DNA of 64,000 bases, taken from the NCBI RefSeq assembly GCF_026241255.1, contig NZ_JAPHNC010000002.1, positions 186,001-250,000 on the forward strand. Reading direction: 5' to 3'. Below the pieces are notes generated by a model, which searched no databases, was not told the origin of the DNA, and saw only the letters and a program-made list of their open reading frames with translations. Made by a program: the position numbers and the translations under genes. Of this stretch, positions 1 to 10,549 are shown piece by piece. Each line of letters starts with the position of its first letter. Position 1 is the stretch's first letter. Source of the DNA: Helicobacter sp. MIT 21-1697 (GTDB lineage: Bacteria; Campylobacterota; Campylobacteria; Campylobacterales; Helicobacteraceae).

Positions 1-115
1 TAATAAGCTTTACCCATTGGTCAAGCAAAATGCTTAGAGCAAAAAGTGCGATAAAAATGCACATTTGCCTTGTCGTAATCTGCCTTAAATGCGTGAATGA
101 AAAAATATTACGCAT
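1..115 (-). CDS. lspA: Lipoprotein signal peptidase, N-terminal part (runs off the window)
   Basis: Signal peptidase II removes the signal peptide of lipid-modified prolipoproteins in the inner membrane. Only the first 38 residues are visible. They form a basic N-terminus, one hydrophobic helix and the segment LLDQWVKLI (about residues 30-38), which matches the conserved LDQ..K block after the first helix of LspA. The ATG at 115-113 lies inside the last codons of glmM (8-base overlap), so translation is probably coupled; glmM-lspA is a usual Helicobacter/Campylobacter pair. The catalytic aspartates lie beyond the window edge, so activity cannot be judged. Confidence 0.8.
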   Translation of the reverse strand, partial: MRNIFSFTHLRQITTRQMCIFIALFALSILLDQWVKLI

Positions 116-1481
116 TAAGCTGCTTTTGACAAAAATCAATGAGCATTTTCACCTGCTCACTCACAAGCTTAGAATCTTTGCCTTCTACCAAGATTCTAAG
201 CTTATTTTCTGTGCCAGAGTAGCGCACAAGATGGCGATTCCCACTTTGGGTAATAGAATCTAACCTCTCTTGCAAACCATTAATGCTTTCAAGGGGCTTT
301 TTGTGAGCAACTTTAAGATTGTATAATTCACTTGGATAAAGTTCAAATGGATTGAGTATTTCCTTCGCACTTTTAGCGCTTTGGATTAAAAGTGCTAAAA
401 CTTGCAATGCACTTACCAAGCCATCGCCTGTTTTAGCATAATCACTAAAAATAATATGCCCGCTACTCTCTCCTCCAAAATTAAGATTATGCTCACGCAT
501 TGTATCCCATACATATTTATCTCCCACATTACAACGATGAAGCCCTATTTTATGAGATTTGAGAAATTCCTCAAGTGCGAGATTACTCATCAGGGTTGCC
601 ACAATAGCGTTGTTTTCAAGTGCGCCGATTTGCTTTTGATAAAGCGCAAGTGCGCCAATGAGTTTATCACCATTGACAATATTTCCTTGATTATCCACCA
701 CTACTAATCTATCTGCATCACCATCAAGCGCAAAACCTATATCAGCACGATAAGTCATCACTTCTTGAGCCAAACCTTCAGGGTGCATAGCCCCACATTG
801 CTTGTTGATATTATAACCATTGGGTTCATCATTGATAGCAATTACATCAGCTCCTAACTCCCTTAAAACAATGGGTGCAACACGATATGCCGCACCATTG
901 GCACAATCACACACAATGCGCAATCCACGCAAAGTCAGATTCTTAGGAAAGGAATTTTTAATATGCACAATATAACGTCCCACCACATCATCAATGCGTT
1001 TTGAACTCCCAATTTCTAACCCACTTTTGAGTGCGCTTTGGAGTGAAGCAGGATTGTGATAATAAGATTCTATACTCTCTTCTTCCTCTTGAGCAAGTTT
1101 ATAGCCAAAATGATTAAAAAATTTTATGCCATTATCATCATAAGGATTATGACTCGCGCTTATCATAATGCCCGCATCACAACGCATATCCTCTGTCAAA
1201 AAAGCAACTGCAGGAGTAGGCATAGGACCAATTTGTATTACATCATAACCCACAGAAGTGAGAGCTGAAACAAGAGCATTTTCTATCATATAGCCACTAC
1301 GGCGCGTATCTTTACCTACGAGAATCTTATTTGTTAATGAATGCTGACGAAAGTGTATCCCCGCGCTTGTTCCTAATGCTATCACACTTGAGGGAGTAAT
1401 CACCTCTCCTGCGCGTCCTCGCACACCATCAGTGCCAAATAGTTTTACCTTTATATCTTTTTCTTTTGTTTTCATCATCAA
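108..1481 (-). CDS. glmM: Phosphoglucosamine mutase
   Basis: GlmM converts glucosamine-6-phosphate to glucosamine-1-phosphate in the cytoplasm, the step before UDP-GlcNAc for peptidoglycan and LPS. The 457-residue protein has the family N-terminus [10 protein letters not shown], the active-site loop ISASHNP near residue 110 (the serine before HNP is the phosphorylated one), the metal-binding loop DGDADR in the middle, the sugar-binding GGESSGH, and the C-terminal phosphate-binding [10 protein letters not shown]. It begins with three consecutive methionine codons, so the exact start is uncertain by two residues. It is followed by overlapping lspA and diverges from rpsT. Confidence 0.96.
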   Translation of the reverse strand: MMMKTKEKDIKVKLFGTDGVRGRAGEVITPSSVIALGTSAGIHFRQHSLTNKILVGKDTRRSGYMIENALVSALTSVGYDVIQIGPMPTPAVAFLTEDMRCDAGIMISASHNPYDDNGIKFFNHFGYKLAQEEEESIESYYHNPASLQSALKSGLEIGSSKRIDDVVGRYIVHIKNSFPKNLTLRGLRIVCDCANGAAYRVAPIVLRELGADVIAINDEPNGYNINKQCGAMHPEGLAQEVMTYRADIGFALDGDADRLVVVDNQGNIVNGDKLIGALALYQKQIGALENNAIVATLMSNLALEEFLKSHKIGLHRCNVGDKYVWDTMREHNLNFGGESSGHIIFSDYAKTGDGLVSALQVLALLIQSAKSAKEILNPFELYPSELYNLKVAHKKPLESINGLQERLDSITQSGNRHLVRYSGTENKLRILVEGKDSKLVSEQVKMLIDFCQKQLNA

Positions 1482-1564
1482 TCCCCTTACAGACTTTTAA
1501 ACTGCATTTAATTAAACTTTTGGCAGAATCTTGCCCTAATTTTTTAAAAAAAGGACTAATAAAA

Positions 1565-1837
1565 ATGGCAAATCATAAATCTGCTCAAAAACGCATTCGG
1601 CAAACCAAAACAAGAACTGAACGCAACCGATACTACAAGACGCGTATTAAAAATATTGTGCGAGACATTCGTGAGGCTGTCTCAAGTAAAGATGTAGCAA
1701 AAGCACAAGAAGCACTTAAAATTGCCAACAAAGAGCTCCATAAATATGTCAGTAAAGGGATTTTGAAAAAAAATACTGCTGCGCGCAAAGTATCGCGGCT
1801 TAATGCAAGTGTGAAAAAAATCGCTCAATCTGCTTAA
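1565..1837 (+). CDS. rpsT: 30S ribosomal protein S20
   Basis: S20 binds 16S rRNA in the body of the small subunit. The 90-residue lysine/arginine-rich protein starts [13 protein letters not shown], a close match to the family N-terminus, and has the usual length. I took the ATG at 1565 because it gives the standard start, with the purine-rich AAAAAAAGGA just upstream; a longer reading from 1466 would add about 33 non-homologous residues. prfA follows after 23 bases, so the two are probably co-transcribed. Confidence 0.96.
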   Translation: MANHKSAQKRIRQTKTRTERNRYYKTRIKNIVRDIREAVSSKDVAKAQEALKIANKELHKYVSKGILKKNTAARKVSRLNASVKKIAQSA

Positions 1838-1860
1838 ATTATTTTCTTTAAGAGGCTGAA

Positions 1861-2928
1861 ATGCTTACTGACAAACTTAAACCCATTGTGGCGCGTTATG
1901 ATGAAATTTCAAGCCTCCTTAGTTCAGAATCTGTTCTTTCAAATATCAAACAGCTTACCCAGCTTAGTAAAGAGCAAAGCGATATAGAATCTATCGCACA
2001 AAATGCCAAAACATATTTTTCCCTCCTTGAAAATATTACACAAAATAAAGCCTTGCTTGAAGATAAAGAGCTTGGCGAACTTGCCAAAGAAGAACTCAAA
2101 GATTTAGAATCTGCTAAAGCTACACTAGAAGAAGAAATCAAACTCCTCCTTATTCCTAAAGACCCAAATGATAGCAAAAATATTTACCTTGAGATTCGCG
2201 CTGGGACAGGTGGTGATGAGGCGGGGATTTTTGTAGGAGATTTATTTAAGGCGTATTGTCGCTATGCAGATTTGCAAAAATGGAAAGTTGAAATTATAAG
2301 CTCAAGTGAAAATAATGTCGGTGGCTATAAGGAAGTGATTGCGCTTGTCAAAGGAAATGGTGCGTATTCCAAGCTTAAATTTGAAGGTGGCACTCATCGG
2401 GTGCAACGCGTGCCAGAGACAGAATCTCAAGGACGCATTCATACTTCAGCTATCACGGTGGCGATTATGCCTGAAGTTGATGATGTGGAAATTAATATCA
2501 ATCCTAATGATTTAAAAATTGATGTTTTTCGTAGCAGCGGACACGGAGGACAAAGCGTAAATACCACAGATTCAGCAGTGAGAATCACGCATATTCCCAC
2601 AGGCATTAGCGTTTCTATGCAAGATGAAAAATCTCAACATAAAAATAAAGATAAAGCATTGAAGATACTTAAAGCAAGACTTTATGAGGCAGAGATGGAA
2701 GCCCAAAATACACAAAACAAAGAAGCGCGCAAGACTCAAGTAGGAAGTGGTGATAGAAGCGAGAGAATCCGCACTTACAACTATCCACAAAATCGTCTCA
2801 CAGACCATCGCATAGGTTTAACACTTTATAGCCTTGAAGAAATTATGTTAGGTGGGCTACTTGATGAATTTATCAATCCTCTTATTGCCCACGCTCAAAG
2901 TGAAGCTATGGGGAATATAGAGCAATGA
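1861..2928 (+). CDS. prfA: Peptide chain release factor 1
   Basis: RF1 recognises UAA and UAG stop codons and triggers peptide release. The 355-residue protein has the N-terminal helical domain, the conserved [11 protein letters not shown] block (about residues 104-114) and the catalytic GGQ loop in [10 protein letters not shown]. Length is normal for the family. An AAGAGGCTGAA sequence precedes the ATG. Its end overlaps the start of the fucosyltransferase gene by four bases (ATGA), giving the order rpsT-prfA-fucosyltransferase. Confidence 0.96.
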   Translation: MLTDKLKPIVARYDEISSLLSSESVLSNIKQLTQLSKEQSDIESIAQNAKTYFSLLENITQNKALLEDKELGELAKEELKDLESAKATLEEEIKLLLIPKDPNDSKNIYLEIRAGTGGDEAGIFVGDLFKAYCRYADLQKWKVEIISSSENNVGGYKEVIALVKGNGAYSKLKFEGGTHRVQRVPETESQGRIHTSAITVAIMPEVDDVEININPNDLKIDVFRSSGHGGQSVNTTDSAVRITHIPTGISVSMQDEKSQHKNKDKALKILKARLYEAEMEAQNTQNKEARKTQVGSGDRSERIRTYNYPQNRLTDHRIGLTLYSLEEIMLGGLLDEFINPLIAHAQSEAMGNIEQ

Positions 2929-4003
2929 GCCAAAATTGCACAAAAGCACCCAAACCCACAAAAAAAGTATATTTTTGTGATGGAGCGGTGAGAGGGAAAA
3001 TTGTTACTTTATTAAAGCAACATTATGAACTTATTTTTACCGATGAAAACCCAGATTATATTTTTTACTCTTGTATGGGATTTGAGCATATTCATTACGA
3101 TGGAGTGAGAATCTTTGCCACAGGTGAGAATGTAAGGGCTGATTTTAATTTTTGTGATTATGCTATTGGGTATGATTATATCCACTTTGAAGACCGATAT
3201 TTGCGCTATCCACTTTATCTCCACTATGAATCTGATATGCAAAAAGCTATGAATAAACATTTGCATATCACGCCAGAAACGATTGGAAGCAAAACACGCT
3301 TTTGCACTTTTGTCGTGAGCAATGGCAAAGCAGATGAAACACGTACACAATTTTTTGATTTTCTCAATCAATACAAACATATACATAGCGGGGGGCAATA
3401 TAAAAACAATATTGGCACACCTGTGGCAGACAAACACACATTTTTGCAAGAGGGAAAATTCAATATTGCTTTTGAAAATTCAAGCACAAATGGCTACACG
3501 ACAGAAAAGCTTATCCAAGCTTTTGCTGCACACACGATTCCCATTTATTGGGGTGATAAACGCGTAAGTTTGCCTTTAGATGTAGCGGGGGGGGGGTAAA
3601 TCCAAAATCTTTTATCAATATCCATCAGTATAAAGATTTTAAAGAAGTTTTGGAGGTTATTACTTATCTTGATACTAACGATGAGGCTTATTTGGCAATG
3701 TTAAGCGAATCTGCGTTTTTGGACACAAATCATCAACATTTATTTGATGAAAAACTTGAAAAATTTTTACTTTATATCTTTAATCAGCCATTGGAAAAAG
3801 CGTATCGTAGAGGATTTGGGCAATGGCGCTACAACATAGAAAAACGTTACATTAAAGCCCAAAAAGTGCGTCAAATCGCTAATACTTTTGTAAATATTGT
3901 CCAAATACCTCTGCGCATTCTGAAACAATATCTTTTTTCTGCTTATCTATCCATAACTTCAAAAAGTTTTGTCCCATTCACCAAAAAACGCACAAGTAAA
4001 TAA
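2925..4003 (+). CDS. Alpha-1,3-fucosyltransferase-like protein, phase-variable and currently out of frame
   Basis: Family GT10 fucosyltransferases add fucose from GDP-fucose to N-acetyllactosamine in Helicobacter LPS, giving Lewis-type antigens. The first 224 codons (2925-3599) contain the family core: FVVSNGKA..R, then [17 protein letters not shown] and [10 protein letters not shown]. The frame then meets a run of ten G (3587-3596) and stops at TAA 3597-3599. The following frame continues the family sequence directly with [12 protein letters not shown] and runs on to 4003, ending in a basic tail. Eleven Gs (or eight) would join the two parts into about 358 residues. The gene is therefore OFF in this sequence, although a sequencing miscount of the run would look the same. 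It overlaps prfA by four bases. Confidence 0.85.
3587..3596 (+). repeat. Poly-G tract (G10) inside the fucosyltransferase gene
   Basis: Ten consecutive Gs lie inside the coding sequence between the GDP-fucose-binding core and the C-terminal part. Slippage of one base changes the frame. Such tracts are the established phase-variation switch of Helicobacter fucosyltransferases. With ten Gs the frame ends at TAA 3597-3599; one more G opens it to 4003. Confidence 0.95.
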
Positions 4004-4071
4004 AATACTACTTGTTACCAAAACAACTTAGAATCCTCTTCCTTAAGACCACTTTTACTTTTTATTCTAAG

Positions 4072-6447
4072 TCATTGGCAATTCACGCATTCTACGCTTC
4101 TATCCATAATCTGCTCTTGTGCTTCTGGACTTTGAGAGCGTAAATAATATGTGCTTTTTAATCCCAATTTCCACGCAAGCGTATAAATATCATTAAGCAT
4201 TTTGCCACTTGCTTTATCAAGGCGCACAAAAATATTTGTGCTTTGCCCTTGGTCTATCCATTTTTGCCTTACAGCCGCTGCTTTGATAATATGAGTTTGC
4301 TCAATATCATACGCTGAAACATAATAATTCCAAGTATCAAGGTTCAAGTGAGGCACAACCACAGGAATAAGCCCACTTAGATTCTCCTCATACCATTTTT
4401 TTCTATACACAGGCTCAATCGTTTGAGTCGTGCCCACCAAAATACTAATTGAGCTTGTGGGTGCAATCGCCATCAAATAGCCATTACGCATACCTTGTGC
4501 TTTTACTTTTGTCCTCAAAGATTCCCAATCGCATTGCTGTGAAAAAAGCCCCCCTCTATCAACAATCTTAAGAGCTTCTTTGTTTGCCATATCAATAGGA
4601 AATATACCCTTACTCCAATTACTGCCCTCAAATTGGGGATATTTACCCTTTTCTTGCGCAAGATTTGCACTTGATTCAATCGCATAAAAACTCACAAGCT
4701 CCATAATCTCATCAATCTTTATCAGATGCTCTTCACTCCCCCATTCAATATGAGAGCGCGCAAGCATTTCTGCTTCACCCATAACTCCAAGCCCGATAGC
4801 ACGATTTTGCATATTTGTAACTTTAACCTTACGATTAGGATAAAAATTTAAATCAATCACATTATCAAGCATTCTAATAGCAATAGGCAAGACGCGTTCA
4901 ATATCTTCTTTGGTGTTTATTTTGCTTAGATTCACGCTTGCAAGATTGCATACTGCTGTTGCTCCCCCTTGTGCTATACGCGAGGTAATAAACACTTTCT
5001 TGCCCTTTATGCAATCCACACTTGTAATTTTATTTGCCCTCTTACACATACCATTATCAAGTTTTACTACTTCTTTTTCTTCATACAACACTTTTGAACC
5101 ATCTTCAAATTCCACTTCCACCACATAATGATTAGGATTAGTATTTTGAAAAATCTCTGTGCATAGATTTGAACTTCTGATAATTCCCGCGTGAGCATTA
5201 GGATTTACACGATTTGCATTGTCTTTAAAGCATAAAAAAGGTAAGCCTGATTCAAAATAATTTGTGAGAATCTTTTTCCATAAATCTTTAGCTAAAATGC
5301 GAGATTTAAGCACCTTATCAGAGCTCTCATATTCAAGATATTTTGCTTCAAAGGCTTCTCCATAAAGTTCAGTGAGTTCAGGGCATTCATAAGGGTCAAA
5401 AAGTGTCCAAAAATCATTTGATTCTACTCGCTTCATAAATAAATCACAAATCCAAATAGCTGGAAATAAATCGTGCGTGCGTCTGCGTTCCTCACCGCTA
5501 TTTTTGCGTAAGTCAATAAAATCGTGAATATCATTATGCCAAATCTCCAAATAAGTAGCTATTGCGCCTTTTCGTGTGCCTAATTGATCAACAGCAATTG
5601 CTACATCATTAGCAATTTTTAAAAATGGCACGACACCACCAGCAGCATTTTTATGCCCATCAATGAAACTTCCAAGCCCACGCACTCTGCTAAAATCCCA
5701 ACCTATACCGCCTCCATATTTACTCAAAAGTGCCATTTCCTTATAAGCGTCAAAGATTCCCTCAATATTATCAGGTGTGCTTCCTACAAAACAAGAACTT
5801 AATTGATGACGCGTAGTCCGAGCATTTGCAAGGGTAGGTGTTGCACAAATAACCTCAAACGAAGAAATCATATCATAAAATTTTACTGCCCAAGCATTAC
5901 AATCTTTTTCATTTTGTGCTAAAAACATAGCAATTGCCATAAACATATGTTGGGGCAATTCAATGGGACGATTATTGCTATCTTTTAATAAATACCTATC
6001 ATAAAGCGTCTTAATGCCCAAATAATTAAATTGCAAATCACGTTCAGGCTTAATATGAGAATCTAAGAATGTCAAATCATATTTTTCTTTAATACCAGAG
6101 ATGAGCTTACCCTCTTTTTCTCCCTGTTCAAAATATTCTTCAAGCTTTTTATAGCCTGTCCAACCTGTTACTTTATGGTATAAATCATATAGAAATAATC
6201 GTGCTGCGACAAAACTCCAATTTGGTGTATCTACATCAATCTTATCTACTGCTGTTTTGATGAGCGTTTGTTGGATTTCTTCGGTGGTGATTTTATCTTT
6301 AAATAAAATCTTTGCATCAACCTCTAGCTCACTTTGACTCACTCCCTCTAATCCCTCTACTGCCGCTTGTGTATGTTTTTGAATCTTTGCAATATTGAGC
6401 GGCTCAATGCGCCCATTTCTCTTTGTAACCGTGATTGTGTCTAGCAT
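4072..6447 (-). CDS. nrdA: Ribonucleoside-diphosphate reductase, alpha subunit (class Ia)
   Basis: NrdA reduces ribonucleoside diphosphates to deoxyribonucleotides, using a radical supplied by NrdB. The 791-residue protein starts with an ATP-cone domain (TVTKRNGRIEPL; residues about 5-95). Then come SSCFVGSTPD with a redox cysteine, the active-site block SNLCTEIFQN (Asn-Cys-Glu) and the GVMGEAEML region. The C-terminus carries the mobile cysteine pair in ECVNCQ that passes reducing power from thioredoxin or glutaredoxin. Length is normal for NrdA of Campylobacterota. No nrdB lies next to it. It follows the nitroreductase gene by nine bases. Confidence 0.95.
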   Translation of the reverse strand: MLDTITVTKRNGRIEPLNIAKIQKHTQAAVEGLEGVSQSELEVDAKILFKDKITTEEIQQTLIKTAVDKIDVDTPNWSFVAARLFLYDLYHKVTGWTGYKKLEEYFEQGEKEGKLISGIKEKYDLTFLDSHIKPERDLQFNYLGIKTLYDRYLLKDSNNRPIELPQHMFMAIAMFLAQNEKDCNAWAVKFYDMISSFEVICATPTLANARTTRHQLSSCFVGSTPDNIEGIFDAYKEMALLSKYGGGIGWDFSRVRGLGSFIDGHKNAAGGVVPFLKIANDVAIAVDQLGTRKGAIATYLEIWHNDIHDFIDLRKNSGEERRRTHDLFPAIWICDLFMKRVESNDFWTLFDPYECPELTELYGEAFEAKYLEYESSDKVLKSRILAKDLWKKILTNYFESGLPFLCFKDNANRVNPNAHAGIIRSSNLCTEIFQNTNPNHYVVEVEFEDGSKVLYEEKEVVKLDNGMCKRANKITSVDCIKGKKVFITSRIAQGGATAVCNLASVNLSKINTKEDIERVLPIAIRMLDNVIDLNFYPNRKVKVTNMQNRAIGLGVMGEAEMLARSHIEWGSEEHLIKIDEIMELVSFYAIESSANLAQEKGKYPQFEGSNWSKGIFPIDMANKEALKIVDRGGLFSQQCDWESLRTKVKAQGMRNGYLMAIAPTSSISILVGTTQTIEPVYRKKWYEENLSGLIPVVVPHLNLDTWNYYVSAYDIEQTHIIKAAAVRQKWIDQGQSTNIFVRLDKASGKMLNDIYTLAWKLGLKSTYYLRSQSPEAQEQIMDRSVECVNCQ

Positions 6448-6456
6448 TTATCCCCC

Positions 6457-7080
6457 TTATTTGTATTCAACCAATTCATCAAGTGTGATTCTATAACGCG
6501 GCTGCTGTGCTTTGCCACGATAACCAAAACATACAATCAAACTCACTTGCTCTTTGAAAGAATCTAATCCATAAAGCTCCTCTACTTTGCGTTTCTCAAA
6601 GCCCTCAATATAGCAAGTATCAATTTTAAGATAACTTGCATAACTCACCATATAAGTTGCCATAATATAGGCTTGCAAAGCACTCCAATATGCAATTTTC
6701 TCATCAGTAAATCCACGCGCTACAAGATAGTTCCCTAACCGATTGCAAAAAGTCTCATATCCACTTAAATCCATTTTGCGTCTAAAAGTATTAGCTTTAG
6801 TATATTCACTTGGTGGCACTAAATCGCTTTGCAAGCTTTTAAACACTACTACTTCACTTGCACTTGTAATTTGTGGTTGGTCCCAACATAGCGGACGCAA
6901 TGCTTTTTTTGCTTCATCGCTGCGCAAAACTAACAGCCTTGTAGGCTCCATACCAAATGAACTAGGAGCAAGTCGCCCTACTTCTAAAATTTCCTCAAAG
7001 ATTTCTTTTGGGATTTTTTTATTCTCATCAAAAAGCTTGCAAGAATGACGGAAATAAATTGATTCTAAAAAAGGATTCAT
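6457..7080 (-). CDS. NAD(P)H-dependent FMN nitroreductase (RdxA/FrxA family)
   Basis: Nitroreductase-family flavoproteins transfer electrons from NAD(P)H to nitro compounds or quinones in the cytoplasm. The 207-residue protein begins with SIYFRHSCKLFDENKK and LEVGRLAPSSFGMEP, the FMN-phosphate-binding N-terminal part. It ends with IDTCYIEGFEKRKVEELYG and a VCFGYRG segment, both typical of the family. H. pylori relatives RdxA and FrxA are the enzymes that activate metronidazole. This protein reads as somewhat closer to FrxA (the GRLAPSS.G.EP block), but I cannot assign orthology by eye. It lies directly upstream of nrdA, nine bases apart. Confidence 0.85.
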   Translation of the reverse strand: MNPFLESIYFRHSCKLFDENKKIPKEIFEEILEVGRLAPSSFGMEPTRLLVLRSDEAKKALRPLCWDQPQITSASEVVVFKSLQSDLVPPSEYTKANTFRRKMDLSGYETFCNRLGNYLVARGFTDEKIAYWSALQAYIMATYMVSYASYLKIDTCYIEGFEKRKVEELYGLDSFKEQVSLIVCFGYRGKAQQPRYRITLDELVEYK

Positions 7081-7154
7081 AGCTTTTCCTCATTTGTTTT
7101 GTTTTAAGCCATTGGCTTAATAAAAGGGTGATAAGCACCCCTTGATAAACCAAC

Positions 7155-8957
7155 TTATTTCGCTTTTGCTCTTTTGCGCATATTTGGCTCTAGAATCTTT
7201 TTGCGGATTCTAATAGTTTGCGGCGTTACTTCAAGTATTTCATCATCTTCTATCCATTCTAATGCTCTCTCTAGTGTTAAATCTCTTGGTGGCACAAGCT
7301 TAATCGCTTCATCAGCCCCACTACTGCGCATATTTGTTAAATGTTTTGCCTTAATGGGATTGACATCTAAATCATTATCCCTACTATGCTCACCAATAAC
7401 CATTCCTACATATACTTTAGTTTGCGGCGTTACAAAAAGCACTCCGCGCTCTTGGATATTAAAAAGTGAAAAACCTGTTGCTTCTCCATTTTCCATACTC
7501 ACAAGTGCGCCATTTTTACGAGATTCTACACTACCGCTAAAGGGACGAAATTCTAAAAAACTATGATTCATAATCCCCTCACCCTTTGTATCTGTCAAAA
7601 ACTCACTACGATAACCAATAAGCCCACGCGCTGGAATCTCAAACTCTAATCTTGTATAGCCATCGCCCATAGGATTCATAGCTTTCATTTCAGCTTTGCG
7701 TTTGCCAAGTTTTTCAATAATACTTCCACTACAATCTTGTGGCGTATCAATGACTAAATGCTCAAAAGGTTCGCATTTCACTCCATTTTCTTCTTTGATA
7801 ATCACTTCAGGACGCGAAATACTAAACTCAAAGCCCTCGCGGCGTAGATTCTCTGCCAAAATGGTGATTTGCAACTCTCCTCGCCCACTCACCTTGAATT
7901 TTCCCTCACCCATTTCCTCACAGCGCATAGCAATGTTAGTTTGCATTTCTTTTAAGAGCCTATCTTTAATTTTATTTGCTGTTACGTGTTTGCCCTCTAA
8001 CCCCGCTAAAGGACTATCATTAACTGCAAAATACACACTCATTGTGGGCTCTTCAAGGTGCATAGGATCAAGTGGCATAGGATTGCTAGGACATACGATA
8101 GAATCTCCAACATCAACTGCATTAAAACCAGCAATAGCAACAATATCTCCTGCTTGGGCAGATTCTATCTCTGTGCGTGCCAATCCCATAAATCCAATGA
8201 GCTTACTTATGCGTCCGGTTTCTTTCTCACCATCGCTTTTAGCGAGCATTACATTCTCACCCTTTTTTATGCAACCATTAAATACACGAGCAATGCCAAT
8301 TTTTCCCACATAGTTATCATAATCAAGTGTGAATACTTGCATTTGCAAAGGATTCTCTTTTGCACCGCTTGGCAATGGCACATATTCTAAAATTGCCTCA
8401 AAAAGAGGTTCAAGGTTTTTCTTTTCATCTTCTAATTCTTTAATTGCATAACCATCTCGCGCAGCAGCATAAATCACAGGAAAATCTAGCTGTTCATCGC
8501 TCGCACCCATTGCTACAAACAAATCAAACACTTCATCAATCACCCTATGAGGTTCGGCGGCAGGTTTATCAATTTTATTCACTACCACAATGGGGCGGAT
8601 TCCAAAACCAAGTGCTTTTTTCACAACAAATTTTGTTTGAGGCATAACACCTTCTTGTGCATCTACAAGCAGGAGCACGCCATCAACCATTTTAAGCACC
8701 CGCTCTACCTCTCCACCAAAATCTGCGTGTCCGGGCGTGTCAATGATATTTATTTTTGTGCCTTTGTAATTGATAGCAGTATTTTTTGAAAGAATCGTAA
8801 TGCCTCGCTCTCTTTCTAAATCATTAGAATCCATAACGCGTTCATCAATTTGTTCCCTCTCCCCAAAAGTGCCAGATTGAGTGAGTAGCCCATCTACTAA
8901 AGTCGTTTTGCCGTGATCAACGTGCGCTATAACTGCGATATTCCGTATATTTTGCAT
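7155..8957 (-). CDS. typA: Ribosome-associated translational GTPase TypA/BipA
   Basis: TypA/BipA is an EF-G-like GTPase that binds ribosomes and affects assembly, stress and cold growth. The 600-residue protein has the P-loop [10 protein letters not shown] (residues about 9-18), the switch I region [23 protein letters not shown] (G3), NKIDKP (G4), domain II and the BipA C-terminal domain. I placed the start at the ATG at 8957, which gives [18 protein letters not shown] longer frame exists to 9020, but its 21 extra residues have no family counterpart. The start has no clear Shine-Dalgarno. Confidence 0.93.
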   Translation of the reverse strand: MQNIRNIAVIAHVDHGKTTLVDGLLTQSGTFGEREQIDERVMDSNDLERERGITILSKNTAINYKGTKINIIDTPGHADFGGEVERVLKMVDGVLLLVDAQEGVMPQTKFVVKKALGFGIRPIVVVNKIDKPAAEPHRVIDEVFDLFVAMGASDEQLDFPVIYAAARDGYAIKELEDEKKNLEPLFEAILEYVPLPSGAKENPLQMQVFTLDYDNYVGKIGIARVFNGCIKKGENVMLAKSDGEKETGRISKLIGFMGLARTEIESAQAGDIVAIAGFNAVDVGDSIVCPSNPMPLDPMHLEEPTMSVYFAVNDSPLAGLEGKHVTANKIKDRLLKEMQTNIAMRCEEMGEGKFKVSGRGELQITILAENLRREGFEFSISRPEVIIKEENGVKCEPFEHLVIDTPQDCSGSIIEKLGKRKAEMKAMNPMGDGYTRLEFEIPARGLIGYRSEFLTDTKGEGIMNHSFLEFRPFSGSVESRKNGALVSMENGEATGFSLFNIQERGVLFVTPQTKVYVGMVIGEHSRDNDLDVNPIKAKHLTNMRSSGADEAIKLVPPRDLTLERALEWIEDDEILEVTPQTIRIRKKILEPNMRKRAKAK

Positions 8958-9066
8958 AGATAATGATTCTCTACTTTCATTTAGAATTAAAGTGTGGATT
9001 CTATCTCTTTTAAGTTTCAAACAAAATAAAAATGAAAAATATAATTTTAAAACATTATTTTAGGTA

Positions 9067-9639
9067 TTACATTTTTCCTTTAATAAAGCTTTCCATTTCA
9101 CTTACAATTTCCTCAATCATACGCTCACCATTAATTTTATGAAGCACTCCCTGCTTACTATAAAATGTCTCAATATCCTTAAGTGGGCTAAGATATACTT
9201 GCATACGATTATTAAATACCTCTACATTATCATCTGCACCTCTTGCTCGTCCTAACACCCTCTCTCTTGCGACAGATTCGCTTACTTCAACTTCTATTAC
9301 ACTCACTAATTGCACCTGATTTTGTGCCTTAAGCTTCTCATCAAGAGCTTCCATTTGCTCTACACTGCGAGGATAGCCATCAATGATGATAATATCTTTG
9401 GGCGCATTTGCTATGGCATTAATAATCGTGCCAACTACAATATCAAGCGGAACAAGATTGCCTTTGCTGATAAAACTATCAATAGTTTTGCCATATTCAC
9501 TCCCGCTTGCGACTTCTTCGCGTAATAAATCTCCCGTAGAATAATGCACGATAGAATCTGCATTATCTCTTGCAATAATCTGTGCATCTGTGGTCTTTCC
9601 CGAACCGGGCGCACCAATGATTAAAAACATTTTTTTCAT
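9067..9639 (-). CDS. adk: Adenylate kinase
   Basis: Adk interconverts 2 ADP with ATP and AMP. The 190-residue protein has the P-loop [12 protein letters not shown] (residues about 6-17), the AMP-binding STGDLLREE, the [13 protein letters not shown] block and the arginine segment [13 protein letters not shown]. It is the short form without a zinc lid, as in H. pylori, which it resembles over the full length. An AAGGAGAATGGT sequence precedes the ATG at 9639. Confidence 0.95.
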   Translation of the reverse strand: MKKMFLIIGAPGSGKTTDAQIIARDNADSIVHYSTGDLLREEVASGSEYGKTIDSFISKGNLVPLDIVVGTIINAIANAPKDIIIIDGYPRSVEQMEALDEKLKAQNQVQLVSVIEVEVSESVARERVLGRARGADDNVEVFNNRMQVYLSPLKDIETFYSKQGVLHKINGERMIEEIVSEMESFIKGKM

Positions 9640-9682
9640 ACCATTCTCCTTATAATTTTATAGGCAAGAAATATCTAAAAAG

Positions 9683-9711
9683 ATTATAGCTTTAAAATCT
9701 TAAGATATAAT
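9683..9711. promoter_or_regulatory. Divergent -10 boxes for adk (-) and the DUF3943-type gene (+)
   Basis: A TATAAT lies on the minus strand at 9688-9683, about 44 bases before the adk start. Another TATAAT lies on the plus strand at 9706-9711, about 35 bases before the ATG at 9747. Helicobacter sigma-80 promoters need little more than an extended -10 in an A/T-rich stretch, which this is. No -35 match is evident. The calls rest on sequence and position only. Confidence 0.5.
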
Positions 9712-9746
9712 ATTATTTCAATATTCAAAATGATAAAGATAGAGAG

Positions 9747-10532
9747 ATGAATTTTACATTTGGTTCTAATTTTAAATTTATACTTTTAAATATATGTTTG
9801 GTTTGTAATTCTTGGAGCACACAAATCCCTCCTTTAGAATACGATAAACTAGAATCATATACAGAATCTAATACCTTATTAGATTCGCAACAATATCAAT
9901 ATTATGAGCCACAAAATAAATTTGCATATTTGGCTACAAGTTCGGGCATTATACTTGGTGGAACACTCATAAGTGCTGGTGTGCTTTATCTTATGCCCGA
10001 GAGTGTAACAAATTGGAACAAAGATGAAATCAACAATCTTGGCAAGAATTGGACAAGGAAAATATCACAAGGACCAGTGGTGGATGCTGATGATTGGTTT
10101 TTAAATTGGGTTACACACCCTTATTGGGGCGCAGTATATTATATGCAGCCTCGTGTTGCAGGATATAGCTGGAATGTATCTGCACTTTATAGTGTTCTTG
10201 CCTCTGCTCTTTTTTGGGAATATGGTGTTGAAGCATTTGCCGAAATACCATCGTGGCAAGATTTAATTGTTACTCCCGCTATTGGTTCAATGTTTGGTGA
10301 ATTATTTTACCAAACCTCACTGCATATTCATAATAATCACGACACGATTCTTGGCTCACGCTTTCTTGGCAAAAGCGTTTTACTTCTTATGGACCCTGTT
10401 GGATTTATTTTGAAAGATTTAGGATTAGCAAAAGCAATAGGAATAAAAAACAAAAATGAAACTCAAAGTTTTATTATGCCATTAAAAGATATGAGAGGAG
10501 GGGCACAGATTGTTTTTGCAATGCGCTTTTAG
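9747..10532 (+). CDS. DUF3943-like putative membrane/envelope protein
   Basis: Function unknown. The 261-residue protein has a hydrophobic N-terminus (residues about 8-24), perhaps a signal peptide. A membrane helix follows at about 70-92 (YLATSSGIILGGTLISAGVL). The centre reads DADDWFLNWVTHPYWGAVYY, then EYGVEAFAEIPSWQDLIVTPAIG; to my recollection this combination of WV.HPY and IPS.QD.. blocks is what defines the DUF3943 family of Gram-negative envelope proteins. The C-terminus ends in phenylalanine, as many outer-membrane proteins do. An AGAGAG purine stretch precedes the ATG. It stands alone, convergent with the beta-barrel gene behind rhpA. Confidence 0.65.
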   Translation: MNFTFGSNFKFILLNICLVCNSWSTQIPPLEYDKLESYTESNTLLDSQQYQYYEPQNKFAYLATSSGIILGGTLISAGVLYLMPESVTNWNKDEINNLGKNWTRKISQGPVVDADDWFLNWVTHPYWGAVYYMQPRVAGYSWNVSALYSVLASALFWEYGVEAFAEIPSWQDLIVTPAIGSMFGELFYQTSLHIHNNHDTILGSRFLGKSVLLLMDPVGFILKDLGLAKAIGIKNKNETQSFIMPLKDMRGGAQIVFAMRF

Positions 10533-10549
10533 TTCATATATAAATAAAC

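Noticed and set aside
4026-4072. Nine-base inverted repeat ACTTAGAAT / ATTCTAAGT between the convergent fucosyltransferase and nrdA genes
   Set aside because: Loop of 29 bases, A/T-rich arms and no T-run. It also contains the AGAAT word that is frequent everywhere here. Too weak for a terminator call.
7696-8313. 205-codon plus-strand frame opposite typA
   Set aside because: Antisense shadow of the TypA coding sequence, with skewed composition and no start signals.
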